Origin: an uncultured Bacilli bacterium
GTDB taxonomy: Bacteria; Bacillota_I; Bacilli_A; RF39; UBA660
Assembly: GCA_944351765.1 (NCBI GenBank)
Contig: CALVPR010000006.1
Location: forward strand, 1 to 48,550
Direction: 5' to 3'
Length of the DNA: 48,550 bases
The notes beneath the pieces were generated by a model that saw nothing but the letters and a program-made list of their open reading frames with translations, did no database searches and was not told where the DNA came from. Below, piece after piece: positions 7,574 through 17,792 of this stretch; the first letter of the stretch is position 1, and each line of letters opens with the position of its first letter. Made by a program: the position numbers and the translations under genes.

Positions 7574-8755
7574 TTAAACTGGAAAAATACTCATAAATAT
7601 TAAATTAATTATTATTAACAATATTACAATTAACGTTTTATATTTAGTATAAGTCTTAAACTTATTTGTATAATTAGTTATTTTAGGACATATCATTAAT
7701 CCATATATTAAAAATGAAATTGTAATTATTAAATAATTAATTAAATGTTCATCTAAATAAACTAATAAAGATGAAAATGCAAATAAAATAAATATTATCA
7801 TTAAAAACCATTTAATTGCATTTATTATCTTTTTAATACTACTAGTATTTGATTTTTGATTTGTAACAATATCTTCATTTATAATATTTTCTTCTTTTTT
7901 TGGATTAATATAATCCAAATTATCAAATGCTAATATTGGTAAAAATATAATAGGAAATAAAGTTAATAATAAAGAAAACAAATTACTTTTATTAAATAAT
8001 TTCCCTAATTTATAATATAATACAAAGATAAATATAATATTTCCTATAGGAACAAGCAAAAGTAAAGCATATAAAGATGATCCTAATACATCTTTAGATA
8101 AACATATAATATTATAAATAGGTATTAATACGACCCATCCTTTATTTCTAAGTTTCTTTTCTATCTTCCATAAACTAATTATATTAATAATAATTACAAG
8201 AAAAACCGCATAGAAAATATAAGAAATTTCATTATTTTTAATATCGTTTATATAATTAAAATCTTCAAAAATATCAATTACTTCATTTTTATATTTAATA
8301 TCTGCTGAAGCATATAAAATAGAATTTTTATTTAAAGTTACAATTTTATAATAATCTCCACTTGTTGAATATTCATAATATTTATAAAGTAAATTCTTTT
8401 TCAAATATTTTTTCTCATATACATTGCTATTTCCATTAACAACATCTTCTTCTAAAACATCAAAAAAGTCATCAAAACTATATTCTGGAAGAAATCTAGT
8501 ATAACTAATTAAATATGGGCACGAATTTTCATCAGTAACTAAATAAGTATCTACTCCCAAATAATTTTCTTTATTTTGTACATCTATTAAATTACATCCT
8601 TTATTTTCCATGTAATTAGCAAATTCACTTTCAGTAATTTCTTCCGGTAATTTTTTATTAAATAGTGATACAAAATTTATAATAATTAATAATAACAAAC
8701 AACCATTAATAACATTAATAAAAATTAACCAAAACTTCGATTTCTTATCTTTCAT
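7574..8755 (-). CDS. Membrane protein with DUF5684-like domain
   Basis: A 393-residue membrane protein. An N-terminal hydrophobic anchor (about residues 10-30) is followed by an extracytoplasmic domain (to about 170), a membrane segment, and then a block typical of DUF5684: KGWVVLIPIYNIICL, LLLLVPIGNIIFIF and a further pair of hydrophobic helices ending in PILAFDNLDYI. After a short polar stretch come two or three more membrane helices. The function of DUF5684 is not known. The SD is weak (GGGGT). It is the last gene of a three-gene run (9789 to 7574) with gaps of 3 and 20 bases. Confidence 0.6.
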   Translation of the reverse strand: MKDKKSKFWLIFINVINGCLLLLIIINFVSLFNKKLPEEITESEFANYMENKGCNLIDVQNKENYLGVDTYLVTDENSCPYLISYTRFLPEYSFDDFFDVLEEDVVNGNSNVYEKKYLKKNLLYKYYEYSTSGDYYKIVTLNKNSILYASADIKYKNEVIDIFEDFNYINDIKNNEISYIFYAVFLVIIINIISLWKIEKKLRNKGWVVLIPIYNIICLSKDVLGSSLYALLLLVPIGNIIFIFVLYYKLGKLFNKSNLFSLLLTLFPIIFLPILAFDNLDYINPKKEENIINEDIVTNQKSNTSSIKKIINAIKWFLMIIFILFAFSSLLVYLDEHLINYLIITISFLIYGLMICPKITNYTNKFKTYTKYKTLIVILLIIINLIFMSIFPV

Positions 8756-8775
8756 ACATTAAACCCCAAAACATA

Positions 8776-9024
8776 TTACAATTTATTATTATCAAAAATA
8801 TCTTTATGTTTTTTTAAAAAGTATGTTAATACTTTATCAAATTCATTATTACTTTCTAAACCTTCAAAATATTCTTCCCCATCTACTTCTAAATATTTTC
8901 TTATAATAAAATTATCTGGATTAGAAAGTTCTGTCAAATAAACATATATATTATCTTCAATGTTAATTCTATCAACTTCTATATATTCATTTCCTTCAAT
9001 TAAAACTATATCATATTCCTTCAT
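8776..9024 (-). CDS. Small hypothetical protein
   Basis: An 82-residue acidic protein of likely beta-rich fold (KEYDIVLIEGNEYIEVDRI, then YVYLTELSNPDNFIIRKYLEV), recalling short DUF1292-like proteins that pass on small beta-sheet domains, but the match is too weak to name. SD GAGGTT precedes the ATG at 9024. It lies 3 bases after the upstream gene and 20 before the membrane protein, so it is probably co-transcribed with both. Confidence 0.55.
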   Translation of the reverse strand: MKEYDIVLIEGNEYIEVDRINIEDNIYVYLTELSNPDNFIIRKYLEVDGEEYFEGLESNNEFDKVLTYFLKKHKDIFDNNKL

Positions 9025-9027
9025 TAA

Positions 9028-9789
9028 TTAACCTCTTTTCTTATTTTCTCCATTTCTTTCTATTTGATTTAATATACCTTCTGCTTTTAAGTTCATTACC
9101 TGTATTGCTTTTTCTAGGTCAGGATTTCCTTTATCATCAACATAGTTATCTGATATCAAATATTCATCTAATGTATTTATATTTTCAAGTTTATTAGAAA
9201 TATACTGTTCTAAATCACTATTGCCATAAGAAGATATTCTTTTTAGTTCCCTTATAACTAAATCTATATTAGTTTTTGAACCAGATATAACATTATTAAG
9301 ATTTTCTCCCATATCATGACATAAACTATAAAAAGCATATTCATATAGTTCTCTATCATTAAGTGCAATTAAATCTCTTGCTATTGCTTCATGATTATAT
9401 GCACATCCATCTTGAATTCTATATGTATTTTGTGATAATATACTTCTTTCACTATTAAAAACTAAAGATTCTTTATCATAATCATCATCCACTAAAGTAC
9501 CGATTGTTCTGGAAAGATTATTCATATTAGTAGGATTATCTAAATTTGAATTAACACTAGAAACAATTTTATATCCTCCTACTAAAATTACTGCACATAA
9601 TGATATATTTATTATTACTGTTTTTATTGAATTAATTTTTATTTTCCCTTTTCTTTGAACTTTTTCTCTATGATTTACAACACTTTTTCTTCTACTATTT
9701 TCTAATTGTTCATATATTTTCTTTTGATCTCTATTTTTAAACAAGACTTCTATATCTTTAAATTCTCTCTCTTCATTACTTAAACTCAT
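9028..9789 (-). CDS. Single-pass membrane protein of unknown function
   Basis: About 253 residues from the ATG at 9787-9789. This ATG is chosen over a GTG 9 bases upstream, because the GTG lies inside the SD (AGGGTGA). The protein has a basic cytoplasmic N-terminus of about 55 residues, one transmembrane segment (VIINISLCAVILVGGYKIV) and a helical extracytoplasmic domain of about 170 residues. No known domain was recognised. It heads the three-gene run with the small protein at 8776-9024 and the DUF5684-like membrane protein. Confidence 0.6.
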   Translation of the reverse strand: MSLSNEEREFKDIEVLFKNRDQKKIYEQLENSRRKSVVNHREKVQRKGKIKINSIKTVIINISLCAVILVGGYKIVSSVNSNLDNPTNMNNLSRTIGTLVDDDYDKESLVFNSERSILSQNTYRIQDGCAYNHEAIARDLIALNDRELYEYAFYSLCHDMGENLNNVISGSKTNIDLVIRELKRISSYGNSDLEQYISNKLENINTLDEYLISDNYVDDKGNPDLEKAIQVMNLKAEGILNQIERNGENKKRG

Positions 9790-10057
9790 ATCTATCACCC
9801 TAGTGTTAGTATAGTATAAATATTAGTTTTAGTCAATAAATTCATATTGAGTATGCAAAAGAATATGTGTAAAAGATATTTTTTCAACATAACTAGAAAT
9901 TTAATAAATTTAGTAAAAAACTATAATAAATTAAAAAGAACTAAAGATAAAAAAACACCAAATATAAATATATATTTGGCTACAAATAAATCTATTTTTC
10001 TTACTTTTGCAAGTAAAACATTTATTAAATATTTAAACTACTAAATTATACTATACT

Positions 10058-10744
10058 TTATCTTTTCTCTAATTTTCTTACATAACTATCTAAATATTCT
10101 TTCCATTCAGGTACATTTTCTTCATCAAATAAATGATATAAAATATCTACAACTATTTCATGTCTATTTATAGCTTCTTCTTTTCCTGATTCTGTCATCA
10201 TTAAATACTTTAACTTTAAAATTTTTTCAAAGATATGACAAACACTAGTTTCAGCATATCCTTTTGAATACTCTTTAAAATCAATATTATCAATCGGAAA
10301 TATGCTTTTATCAAAAAATGGTCTACCATATTTTAAACTAAACTTATATGTTCTTAATATTCCTATAACTCCTAAACAATCACACATATCTGCATCTGAC
10401 ACAATCATACCTTCAATAGTTTTAGGTCTTATTCCTTTCATTGCCCTACTGTATCCAATAGAGCTTAATTCTGATAATACTTTGTTTTGTATTTCTAATG
10501 GTACATTGGCTTTAGTCATAAACTTTTTGGCATTAGTTAAATTATTAGCATTCTCTATTCCAAATAATTTATAATCATCTACGTCATGTAGAAGTGCTAA
10601 TAACGCTACTACATTTATATCAGCATTTTCTTTTTTAGCAAACTTAAGTGACATATTTAAAACTCTTTCTATATGATCATATCCATGACCTGAATCATCA
10701 TTATTTAATAAATCATAAACTTGTTTTTTTACTTTCTCAAGCAT
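10058..10744 (-). CDS. HD-domain phosphohydrolase
   Basis: About 228 residues from the ATG at 10742-10744; the frame extends 3 codons further to a GTG, but that GTG is part of the SD (AGGTGG). The HD site is complete: H24 in GHGYDHIERV, H53-D54 in LLALLHDVDDYK, and a later D in VSDADMCD. The size and layout match the YedJ/YpgQ-type HD hydrolases, which act on nucleotides or nucleotide pyrophosphates; the substrate here is unknown. It lies 9 bases after the radical SAM gene and is probably co-transcribed with it. Confidence 0.8.
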   Translation of the reverse strand: MLEKVKKQVYDLLNNDDSGHGYDHIERVLNMSLKFAKKENADINVVALLALLHDVDDYKLFGIENANNLTNAKKFMTKANVPLEIQNKVLSELSSIGYSRAMKGIRPKTIEGMIVSDADMCDCLGVIGILRTYKFSLKYGRPFFDKSIFPIDNIDFKEYSKGYAETSVCHIFEKILKLKYLMMTESGKEEAINRHEIVVDILYHLFDEENVPEWKEYLDSYVRKLEKR

Positions 10745-10753
10745 ATAAACCAC

Positions 10754-11515
10754 CTATAATAATTTTTTTCTTCTATAATAATTAACAACCTCTGTGCTTC
10801 TTCTATAAACATTACATATTTTTGATAATTCTGAAAATATAACATCTTCATCACTAACTGGATTATAAAATAATATATTTTCTTTTAAAAAAGGAACTGA
10901 TTCACTACTTATATTATTTTTAAATAAACTACCTACTACAACATCTTTAATATTGTAATATTTAATATATTCTTTATATAATTCTAAATCTTTAATTGTT
11001 ACATTTTGAATAACAGGTTTTATATACAATACTACGGGTACTTTAGAAATATAAAAAGTTTCTAATCTTTTATCTATATTTTCAGTATTTTTTTCTAGAG
11101 AATCATGTTTTGAAATAGTAGCAACACTTACATATATAATTAATTGTCCATAATATTCTATCAATGGAAATATTTCTTCTATTTCACTTATAAATATTTT
11201 CTTTTTTGTTGATAATTGTACTTGATTCCCTTTTTCTAAAAAATATTTAATTAGTTTTAAGGTTTCTAATTTATTATAATCATCCCAACATTCAGAAAAA
11301 CATCCCAATGTAATTAATGTATTTTCATTTATTAAAACATCATTTTCATCAATCATTTTTATTATTCTTTCTGCGGATACTCTATTATATTTATTCCTTT
11401 TAGTATATCCTAATTTAGGTAAATAACAATAAGCACAATCTCCTTGGCATCCCAAACTTGTATTTATAAAAATTCTTTTATCATCTTTAGAAAATAAATA
11501 TCCATTATCAATCAT
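10754..11515 (-). CDS. Radical SAM protein of unknown specificity
   Basis: About 253 residues. The ATG at 11513-11515 (MIDNGYLFSKDD) is preferred because AAGGGTGA lies just upstream; a longer frame to 11557 adds a hydrophobic, A+T-rich piece without an SD. The radical SAM cluster site is C-x3-C-x2-C in CQGDCAYCY, with an SPL/DUF5131-like spacing of following elements (ITLGCFSECWDDYNKL). The C-terminus is short, without an extra Fe-S domain. The reaction cannot be inferred. The next gene is the HD hydrolase, so the pair may act in one small pathway. Confidence 0.75.
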   Translation of the reverse strand: MIDNGYLFSKDDKRIFINTSLGCQGDCAYCYLPKLGYTKRNKYNRVSAERIIKMIDENDVLINENTLITLGCFSECWDDYNKLETLKLIKYFLEKGNQVQLSTKKKIFISEIEEIFPLIEYYGQLIIYVSVATISKHDSLEKNTENIDKRLETFYISKVPVVLYIKPVIQNVTIKDLELYKEYIKYYNIKDVVVGSLFKNNISSESVPFLKENILFYNPVSDEDVIFSELSKICNVYRRSTEVVNYYRRKKLL

Positions 11516-11604
11516 AAGAATCACCCTTAAAATTAATATATATAAATATTTTAACACACATTTTACAGTTATAAAAAAGAAATACTATAATAAATAATAT
11601 TCCT

Positions 11605-13002
11605 CTAAAAATTTAAACTATCTAATATAGTTAATTTCTTTATTTTAAGATTATTTTTACCAGTTCCTAATTCTATTTCAGGTTTTACCGACTTACCATG
11701 ATAATCACTACCACCACTTATTAGTAAATTATACTTATTTACTATACTTAAATAGTATTCCATTTCTTCTTTTGTATGACTAGAATGATATACTTCAATA
11801 CCTTTTAAACCATTATTAATCATTTCTTTTAATAATATTAAAAATTCTTTTTTTGCTAACTCTAAAGATTTAGGGTGTGCAAGTACAGGAATACCACCAC
11901 TATTTAAAATTAAATCAATACATTCTTGATAAGAAATACCCTTACCTACTTGTCTAGTCTTATTATAAGCATCAATTAAATATTTATCAAATGCTTCTTG
12001 TACTGTTTTAGCATATCCATATTTAATACATAATCTAGCTAAATCAGGTCTTCCTAAATTATGATTGGCATTAACTAAAGATTTTATATCATTATACCTA
12101 AATCTTATTCCATAATCTCTCTTTATTTGTTCCATAATTGATAAAACAGAATTAATACTATTATCTTTTAATATACTCATTTTTTCATTTAATTCTTTAT
12201 TATCTAAATCTATTCCATATCCTAAAATATGCATTATTCCTTTGTTTACTTTTGCAGATAGTTCTATTCCATTTATTATTCTAATACCAGAATTAACTAT
12301 TAATGGATTACTCCTATCTATTTGTTTAATTCCTTCTAGTGTATCATGATCAGTTATAGCAATAGTTCCTATATTTTTTTCTATCGCTAATTTAATTAAT
12401 TCCATTGGAGATAGTTCTCCATCAGAATAATTAGTATGAGTATGCAAATCAATTAATTTTTCATTATCACTTTCTTCTTTATTTAAAAAATTATATATAC
12501 TATTTAAAACATCTATTAACTCTTCCTTAAAACTCAAAAATCGTGGATTATTAGATCTATAATTTAAAAGGAATTTTTTTATATCAGTTAAATTAATATC
12601 TATAATTTCAAATTTATTATTCATTTCTAATTTAGTAAGTAATCTTTTACTTAAATTACTTTTTTTATTAGTTTTTACAATATAATATTTAGTTTTATTT
12701 AATTTATTTATAATCTTTCCATCTCTAGTAGGATAATCTTTTAAATAATTATAATATTCTATAAATGGAATAATATTATCACTACTTAAATCCATACCTA
12801 ATTCTTCATTTATTTCTCTTATTAATGCTTGTTTATCAGTTTCACCATTATCTACTTTACCTCCAGGGAACATAATAATGTTAGCATAATTTACAATTAT
12901 TGTATTAAGTTCAGCATCTATTAATATAACTCTTACTTTATTAGTAATCTTATCCAATTTATTATCTTTTAAACCATATTTATTATTTACTATCTTTTCC
13001 AT
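11605..13002 (-). CDS. Nudix hydrolase fused to PHP-family phosphoesterase
   Basis: A 465-residue two-domain enzyme. Residues about 20-165 are a Nudix domain with a full Nudix box at 48-70 (G-x5-E-x7-REINEELGM), expected to cleave nucleoside diphosphate-linked compounds. Residues about 183-465 are a PHP phosphoesterase with metal ligands in DLHTHTNYSDG (H187, H189, D194), ITDHD (218-220), GIELSA, LAHPKS and SDYHG near 431, like the RNase AM/nucleoside bisphosphate phosphatase group. Both active sites look intact. It lies 1 base after the MBL-fold gene, in an operon with coaD. The fusion is unusual; a Nudix step releasing a product that PHP dephosphorylates is inference. Confidence 0.85.
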   Translation of the reverse strand: MEKIVNNKYGLKDNKLDKITNKVRVILIDAELNTIIVNYANIIMFPGGKVDNGETDKQALIREINEELGMDLSSDNIIPFIEYYNYLKDYPTRDGKIINKLNKTKYYIVKTNKKSNLSKRLLTKLEMNNKFEIIDINLTDIKKFLLNYRSNNPRFLSFKEELIDVLNSIYNFLNKEESDNEKLIDLHTHTNYSDGELSPMELIKLAIEKNIGTIAITDHDTLEGIKQIDRSNPLIVNSGIRIINGIELSAKVNKGIMHILGYGIDLDNKELNEKMSILKDNSINSVLSIMEQIKRDYGIRFRYNDIKSLVNANHNLGRPDLARLCIKYGYAKTVQEAFDKYLIDAYNKTRQVGKGISYQECIDLILNSGGIPVLAHPKSLELAKKEFLILLKEMINNGLKGIEVYHSSHTKEEMEYYLSIVNKYNLLISGGSDYHGKSVKPEIELGTGKNNLKIKKLTILDSLNF

Positions 13003-13003
13003 C

Positions 13004-13828
13004 TTATTTTTTTAACCTTAGTACCTTTCCTTCAATTGCTGCCTCTACATTATCAAAATATTCTTTTGCTTCATCTACATAATTTTGCTTATCTATTTCT
13101 GGCCAAAAATGAGTTAATAACAATTTTTCTACATTAGCATTTTTAGCAATAAGTCCTGCTTCATACGCAAATAAATGACTATCTTCACTTTTTATTTGAC
13201 CTCTTAAAAAAGTTGATTCACATATCAATAAATTAGCATCTTTAGCAAACGCTTCTAAAGAGTTACCATAATAACCTGTATCACTAGAATATACTAATTT
13301 TAATTCTTCTGTTTCTAATTTAGTACTATAAGTAATTATTTGATGAGGATTTTTAGAAAAACTTAATTTCATATCACTAAACTTTAATCTAGAATTATTA
13401 TCATAAGGTATTATTTCTAAATATCCTACTTTACTTAAATCCATTATGTAATCAAAATCTATTAAATTTTTTCTTACAGTTTTAGTAGTTTCCCAACCAT
13501 CATTGTCTTTGTAATCTTCTTTAACACTAATTTTATCTCCTTTGGGAATATATACTTTAATTTTTTCTTGAAGATATCCTAGCCTTTTTAAAACATACGA
13601 AGTTTGTGCAATATTAAGTAAATCCCCATAATGATCTTTATGCAAATGACTTATTATAATTGTTAAATTATTTAAGTCTTTTACTAAATTTAAATATCTA
13701 ATTATTCCATTGCCACAGTCAAGTAATATTTTATTATGATTATTTTCTACAAAAAATCCTGGACAATTCATATTACCTTTACAATAAGGTGAAACAGTGC
13801 CGAGTGGTGTTATTTTTATTTCATCCAT
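13004..13828 (-). CDS. MBL-fold metallo-hydrolase, RNase Z-like
   Basis: A 274-residue metallo-beta-lactamase-fold protein. It has the motif HLHKDHYGD (H61, H63, D65, H66), a further His in PHQIITYS, a conserved Asp in SSDTGYYG and a C-terminal LLLTHFWPE, which together form the two-zinc site. Length and the TPLGTVSPYCKGNMNCPGF start match the RNase Z/phosphodiesterase-like subgroup of single-domain MBL proteins. The substrate is unknown; tRNA 3' processing is possible but not shown. The start has SD AGAGGT. It sits between the coaD locus (1 base upstream) and the Nudix-PHP gene. Confidence 0.8.
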   Translation of the reverse strand: MDEIKITPLGTVSPYCKGNMNCPGFFVENNHNKILLDCGNGIIRYLNLVKDLNNLTIIISHLHKDHYGDLLNIAQTSYVLKRLGYLQEKIKVYIPKGDKISVKEDYKDNDGWETTKTVRKNLIDFDYIMDLSKVGYLEIIPYDNNSRLKFSDMKLSFSKNPHQIITYSTKLETEELKLVYSSDTGYYGNSLEAFAKDANLLICESTFLRGQIKSEDSHLFAYEAGLIAKNANVEKLLLTHFWPEIDKQNYVDEAKEYFDNVEAAIEGKVLRLKK

Positions 13829-13829
13829 G

Positions 13830-14329
<500 letters not shown>

Positions 14330-14404
14330 CTAATTGAATTATATATCATTTTTTATTATAATAAAAATACATATTTATTATGTCTATTATAACAGGAGGT
14401 TATT

Positions 14405-15298
14405 ATGAATATTGATTTTGAATTATATAGAATTTTCTATACGGTTGCTAATAATGGTAATATTACTACTGCTGCCAAAGAATTAAATATATCACAACCT
14501 GCAATTAGTAAATCAATTAAGAATCTTGAAGAACAACTAGGGGGCACCCTATTTATTAGAACTAAAAGAGGAGTTATTTTAACAAGTGAAGGAAAAGAAT
14601 TTTATAACTACATAAAAAAAGCAATTGAATATATAACAAGTGCTGAAAATAAATTTACTGATTTAATTAATTTAGAAACAGGTTGTATTAGAATAGGAAT
14701 AAGTACTACTTTAACAAAAGAATTCTTACTTCCATATTTAGAAAAATTCCATAAGTTATATCCCAATATTGATATTATGATTAATACTAATATATCTAGT
14801 GAACTTTTAACTAAACTTAGAAATGGACTTATTGATATTGTAATATTAAATTTAAATAATAAAAAATATGATGATGATATTGAAATTATAAAGTGTAAAG
14901 AAATTAATGATTGTTTTGTAATTAATAAAGATTATTTAAACTTAAATAATTTAAATTTATCTATTAAAGACTTAAATAATTATCCTTTAATATTACAGGC
15001 AAAAGAATCTAATACTAGAGATTTTATAGATAATTTTGCTAATGAATATAATGTTATATTAAAACCTAATATGGAACTAGCAAGTTATACTCTAGTAGTA
15101 ACTTTAGCTAAAATTGGTTTTGGTATTGGATATGCTACAAAAGAATTTATAAAAAAAGAATTAGAAAATAAAGAACTATTTGAATTAAAAATAAAAGAAA
15201 CTATTTCCTCTAGATATATTGGAATAGCCTTATGCAAAAATAATTTACCTAACTTTAGCACTAAAAAATTAATTGAAATAATAAAAAACAAGAAATAG
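14405..15298 (+). CDS. LysR-family transcriptional regulator
   Basis: A 297-residue LysR-type regulator of normal length. The N-terminal winged helix-turn-helix is textbook (residues about 5-64, with NGNITTAAKELNISQPAISKS and LEEQLGGTLFIRTKRG), followed by the linker helix and a two-lobe effector-binding domain starting near residue 92. The effector is unknown. SD ACAGGAGG precedes the ATG. It is divergent from coaD and followed by the dacA-like gene, whose promoter region contains a TTGTCAT/ATGACAA repeat that may be its operator. Confidence 0.92.
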   Translation: MNIDFELYRIFYTVANNGNITTAAKELNISQPAISKSIKNLEEQLGGTLFIRTKRGVILTSEGKEFYNYIKKAIEYITSAENKFTDLINLETGCIRIGISTTLTKEFLLPYLEKFHKLYPNIDIMINTNISSELLTKLRNGLIDIVILNLNNKKYDDDIEIIKCKEINDCFVINKDYLNLNNLNLSIKDLNNYPLILQAKESNTRDFIDNFANEYNVILKPNMELASYTLVVTLAKIGFGIGYATKEFIKKELENKELFELKIKETISSRYIGIALCKNNLPNFSTKKLIEIIKNKK

Positions 15299-15307
15299 AA
15301 CTATAAA

Positions 15308-15388
15308 TTGTCATATAAATTAACCAAATGACAAACTATCATTCTTTTAGATTATTTTATTGACATTTATATCTTATAATTTTATAAT
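15308..15388 (+). promoter_or_regulatory. Strong promoter of the carboxypeptidase gene with upstream inverted repeat
   Basis: TTGACA at 15360-15365 and TATAAT at 15383-15388 are separated by exactly 17 bases. Upstream, TTGTCAT (15308-15314) and ATGACAA (15328-15334) form a 7-bp inverted repeat with a 13-base spacer, the kind of dyad bound by LysR regulators. Regulation by the adjacent LysR protein is inference. Confidence 0.75.
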
Positions 15389-15417
15389 TGAATAGACGAG
15401 AATAAAAGGAGAGAAAA

Positions 15418-16626
15418 ATGAAATACATAAAATATTTACTAATACTATTTATTATTTTAATACCTATTAAGGTAAATGCATTAGAAATTAATTCTAAAAA
15501 TGCTATTTTATATAATATGAATGATGATGAAATACTTTTTGAAAAAGATTCAGAAGAAGAAGTACCAATAGCAAGCCTTACAAAGATAATGACGTCTATT
15601 ATTGCTATTGAAAACATTGATGATATAAATGAAACTGTAACTATTCCAGAAGAAGGATTAGAAGGTTTAGTGGAAGCAAATGCATCAGTTGCAGGTTTTA
15701 AACTTAATGAAAAAGTTACATATAAAGATTTACTATATGGTTCCCTACTTCCTTCGGGAGCAGATGCTACTCAAACTCTAGCCTATTATATTGCCGGTGG
15801 AATAGATGGATACGTTAAATTAATGAATGAAAAAGCAAGTGAATTAAATCTTAAACATACACATTTTTCTGATGTAACAGGTCTTAATGATAAAAACAAT
15901 TATTCATCTGTTAAAGATATTGCTACTCTACTTAAATATGCTTTAAAAAATGATACATTTAAAGAAATATTTACCGCTACTACTTATACCACTAGTAATA
16001 AAAGATTAAAATTAGAAAGTACTTTATTATATTATACTAATACTTATAAATTAGATAATAAATATATATATGGAAGTAAAACAGGATTTACTGATATTGC
16101 TGGGTTATGTCTTGCTAGTATTGCTAAATATGATGATATGGAATACTTACTAGTAACTACTGGTGCGCCATCAGAAACAAGATATCCTTATCACTTTATT
16201 GATGCTTTTAATATATATGAATATTATATAAATAATTATTATACTCTAGATATTTATAATAAAGAAAAACCTCTAATATCTATAAATACTAATTATAGTA
16301 AAGAAGATAAATATAATGTATTTCTTGATGAAAATATAACTAAATTTGTAAGTAAAGATATTACAAAAGATAATTTTTCCTTTGATTATCAAGGTACTAA
16401 TATAGTTACTCCCTTTACTAAAAAAGGTCAAATAGGAACTATGACAATAAAACTTAATGAAGAAATGATACGAACAATTCCTATTATGTATAATGGAAGT
16501 TTAACTTTATCAATATCAGACTTACTTCTTGATAATCTTATATTTATTGTATTATTCATTGTAATTGTTAATATTATTATAATTTTAATAACTAAAATGA
16601 AAAGAAAAAAGAAACACAGAAAATAA
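15418..16626 (+). CDS. D-alanyl-D-alanine carboxypeptidase (PBP5/DacA-like)
   Basis: A 402-residue S11-family serine peptidase that trims the terminal D-Ala of peptidoglycan stem peptides. It has a signal peptide ending near ALA/E at residue 21-23, the catalytic S53-LTK56 motif, and KTG at 221-223 (GSKTGFTD). The second motif reads S113-G-A115 where S-x-N is usual, so the Asn is replaced by Ala. A C-terminal membrane segment (about 372-392) followed by a KKK-rich tail replaces the amphipathic anchor of many homologues. SD AAAAGGAG. Its own consensus promoter lies at 15360-15388 and a terminator at 16612-16642. Confidence 0.9.
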   Translation: MKYIKYLLILFIILIPIKVNALEINSKNAILYNMNDDEILFEKDSEEEVPIASLTKIMTSIIAIENIDDINETVTIPEEGLEGLVEANASVAGFKLNEKVTYKDLLYGSLLPSGADATQTLAYYIAGGIDGYVKLMNEKASELNLKHTHFSDVTGLNDKNNYSSVKDIATLLKYALKNDTFKEIFTATTYTTSNKRLKLESTLLYYTNTYKLDNKYIYGSKTGFTDIAGLCLASIAKYDDMEYLLVTTGAPSETRYPYHFIDAFNIYEYYINNYYTLDIYNKEKPLISINTNYSKEDKYNVFLDENITKFVSKDITKDNFSFDYQGTNIVTPFTKKGQIGTMTIKLNEEMIRTIPIMYNGSLTLSISDLLLDNLIFIVLFIVIVNIIIILITKMKRKKKHRK

Positions 16627-16642
16627 TGATTCTGTGTTTTTT
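16612..16642 (+). terminator. Terminator of the carboxypeptidase gene
   Basis: AAACACAGAA (16612-16621) pairs with TTCTGTGTTT (16630-16639), followed by T residues. It overlaps the stop codon of the gene and that of the convergent ABC permease. Confidence 0.75.
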
Positions 16643-17792
16643 AATCGTTAAATAATATCTTTTCGCTTTTATAAGACTTAACTATAAACCATATTACTAT
16701 AACTATATAAATAATAGTAGATATAAACATAAGAAATATTTCTAAATAATTAATTATTCCTACACTTATGTCATTAAATACTAATGAAAAATTTAAAAAT
16801 GGAACAATTGATAATAAAGTACTAGATTTAACTCCTACCATAAATGCAATCATTCCTGGAAATAATGCAATAAATGTAAGAGGAGTTAATGCACTTTGAG
16901 CTTCTTTAAAACTTTTACACATACTAGCTATTGCTATACATAAACCACTTATAAATAATGAAAATACTATTATTACAAAGATACTCATAATAATACTTGG
17001 TGCACTTAATGTTATTTTAGCATTTTCATATATTGTAAAAGTATCATTTGCAATATTAAAGGCAATTAAGGCAAGCACTAAACTAAGGACTCCTGTTATA
17101 ATCGATGATAATGTAACTGATAAAAGTTTACCTACTATTATATCTCTACTTTTAATTGGAAAAGTAAGTAATGTTTCTAAAGTTCCTCTTTCCTTTTCAC
17201 CTGCAGTTGTATCTGTTGCTGGATAAGTTGCAGATACAGTAATTGCCATTATTATAAATAAGAAAGCATAACTTACTATATAAGACGAATAAAAGTTAGT
17301 AGTACCAATATTATTAGAATCAACTGTTATTACATCTAATATATTTTCAGGGTTTAATCCACTATTTAACAGTAAATCTTGTTGTAATATATTCTTATAA
17401 TTATTAAAATAACTGTCCATAAAGATAGAAGCATAACTTCCACTTTCTGTATTTGAATTATAATTTAGTGTATATTTATTATCCGTTTTAGTAACATATA
17501 AATATATTTCATCATCATTAAATAATTCTTTTAATTTATCTTCTGTATCTATAACATAATCAATATTCATAGTTTTAGTTAGTTCTAATTCAGAATTAGA
17601 TAACTCATAAGCAAATCCTATTTTATTATAAGCACTTGTATCTTTAGATAACTGTCCTTCAAATACTGCTGACATTCCTAGTATAATTAAAGGTATCATA
17701 ATTGGAATTATTAACATCATAGATAAAGATTTCTTATCTCTAAATACTTCTCTTAATTCTTTTTTCAACATTTCAAATATTTTATTTCTCAT
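16641..17792 (-). CDS. ABC-2 type transporter permease (NatB-like)
   Basis: A 383-residue permease of the ABC-2 export type. An N-terminal cytoplasmic KELREVFRDKKSLSMMLIIP motif and first membrane helix are followed by a large extracytoplasmic domain (about residues 45-165) and five further helices, with GEKERGTLETLLTFPI as the coupling region. This layout is that of NatB-like sodium or drug exporters. It overlaps its ATPase gene by 11 bases, so both subunits are made together. The substrate cannot be told from sequence. Confidence 0.85.
   Translation of the reverse strand: MRNKIFEMLKKELREVFRDKKSLSMMLIIPIMIPLIILGMSAVFEGQLSKDTSAYNKIGFAYELSNSELELTKTMNIDYVIDTEDKLKELFNDDEIYLYVTKTDNKYTLNYNSNTESGSYASIFMDSYFNNYKNILQQDLLLNSGLNPENILDVITVDSNNIGTTNFYSSYIVSYAFLFIIMAITVSATYPATDTTAGEKERGTLETLLTFPIKSRDIIVGKLLSVTLSSIITGVLSLVLALIAFNIANDTFTIYENAKITLSAPSIIMSIFVIIVFSLFISGLCIAIASMCKSFKEAQSALTPLTFIALFPGMIAFMVGVKSSTLLSIVPFLNFSLVFNDISVGIINYLEIFLMFISTIIYIVIVIWFIVKSYKSEKILFND

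Noticed and set aside
9847..10044. 65-codon plus-strand frame in the gap between 9789 and 10058
   Set aside because: TTG start, no good SD, Lys/Asn-rich composition expected from A+T-rich DNA, and no family resemblance.
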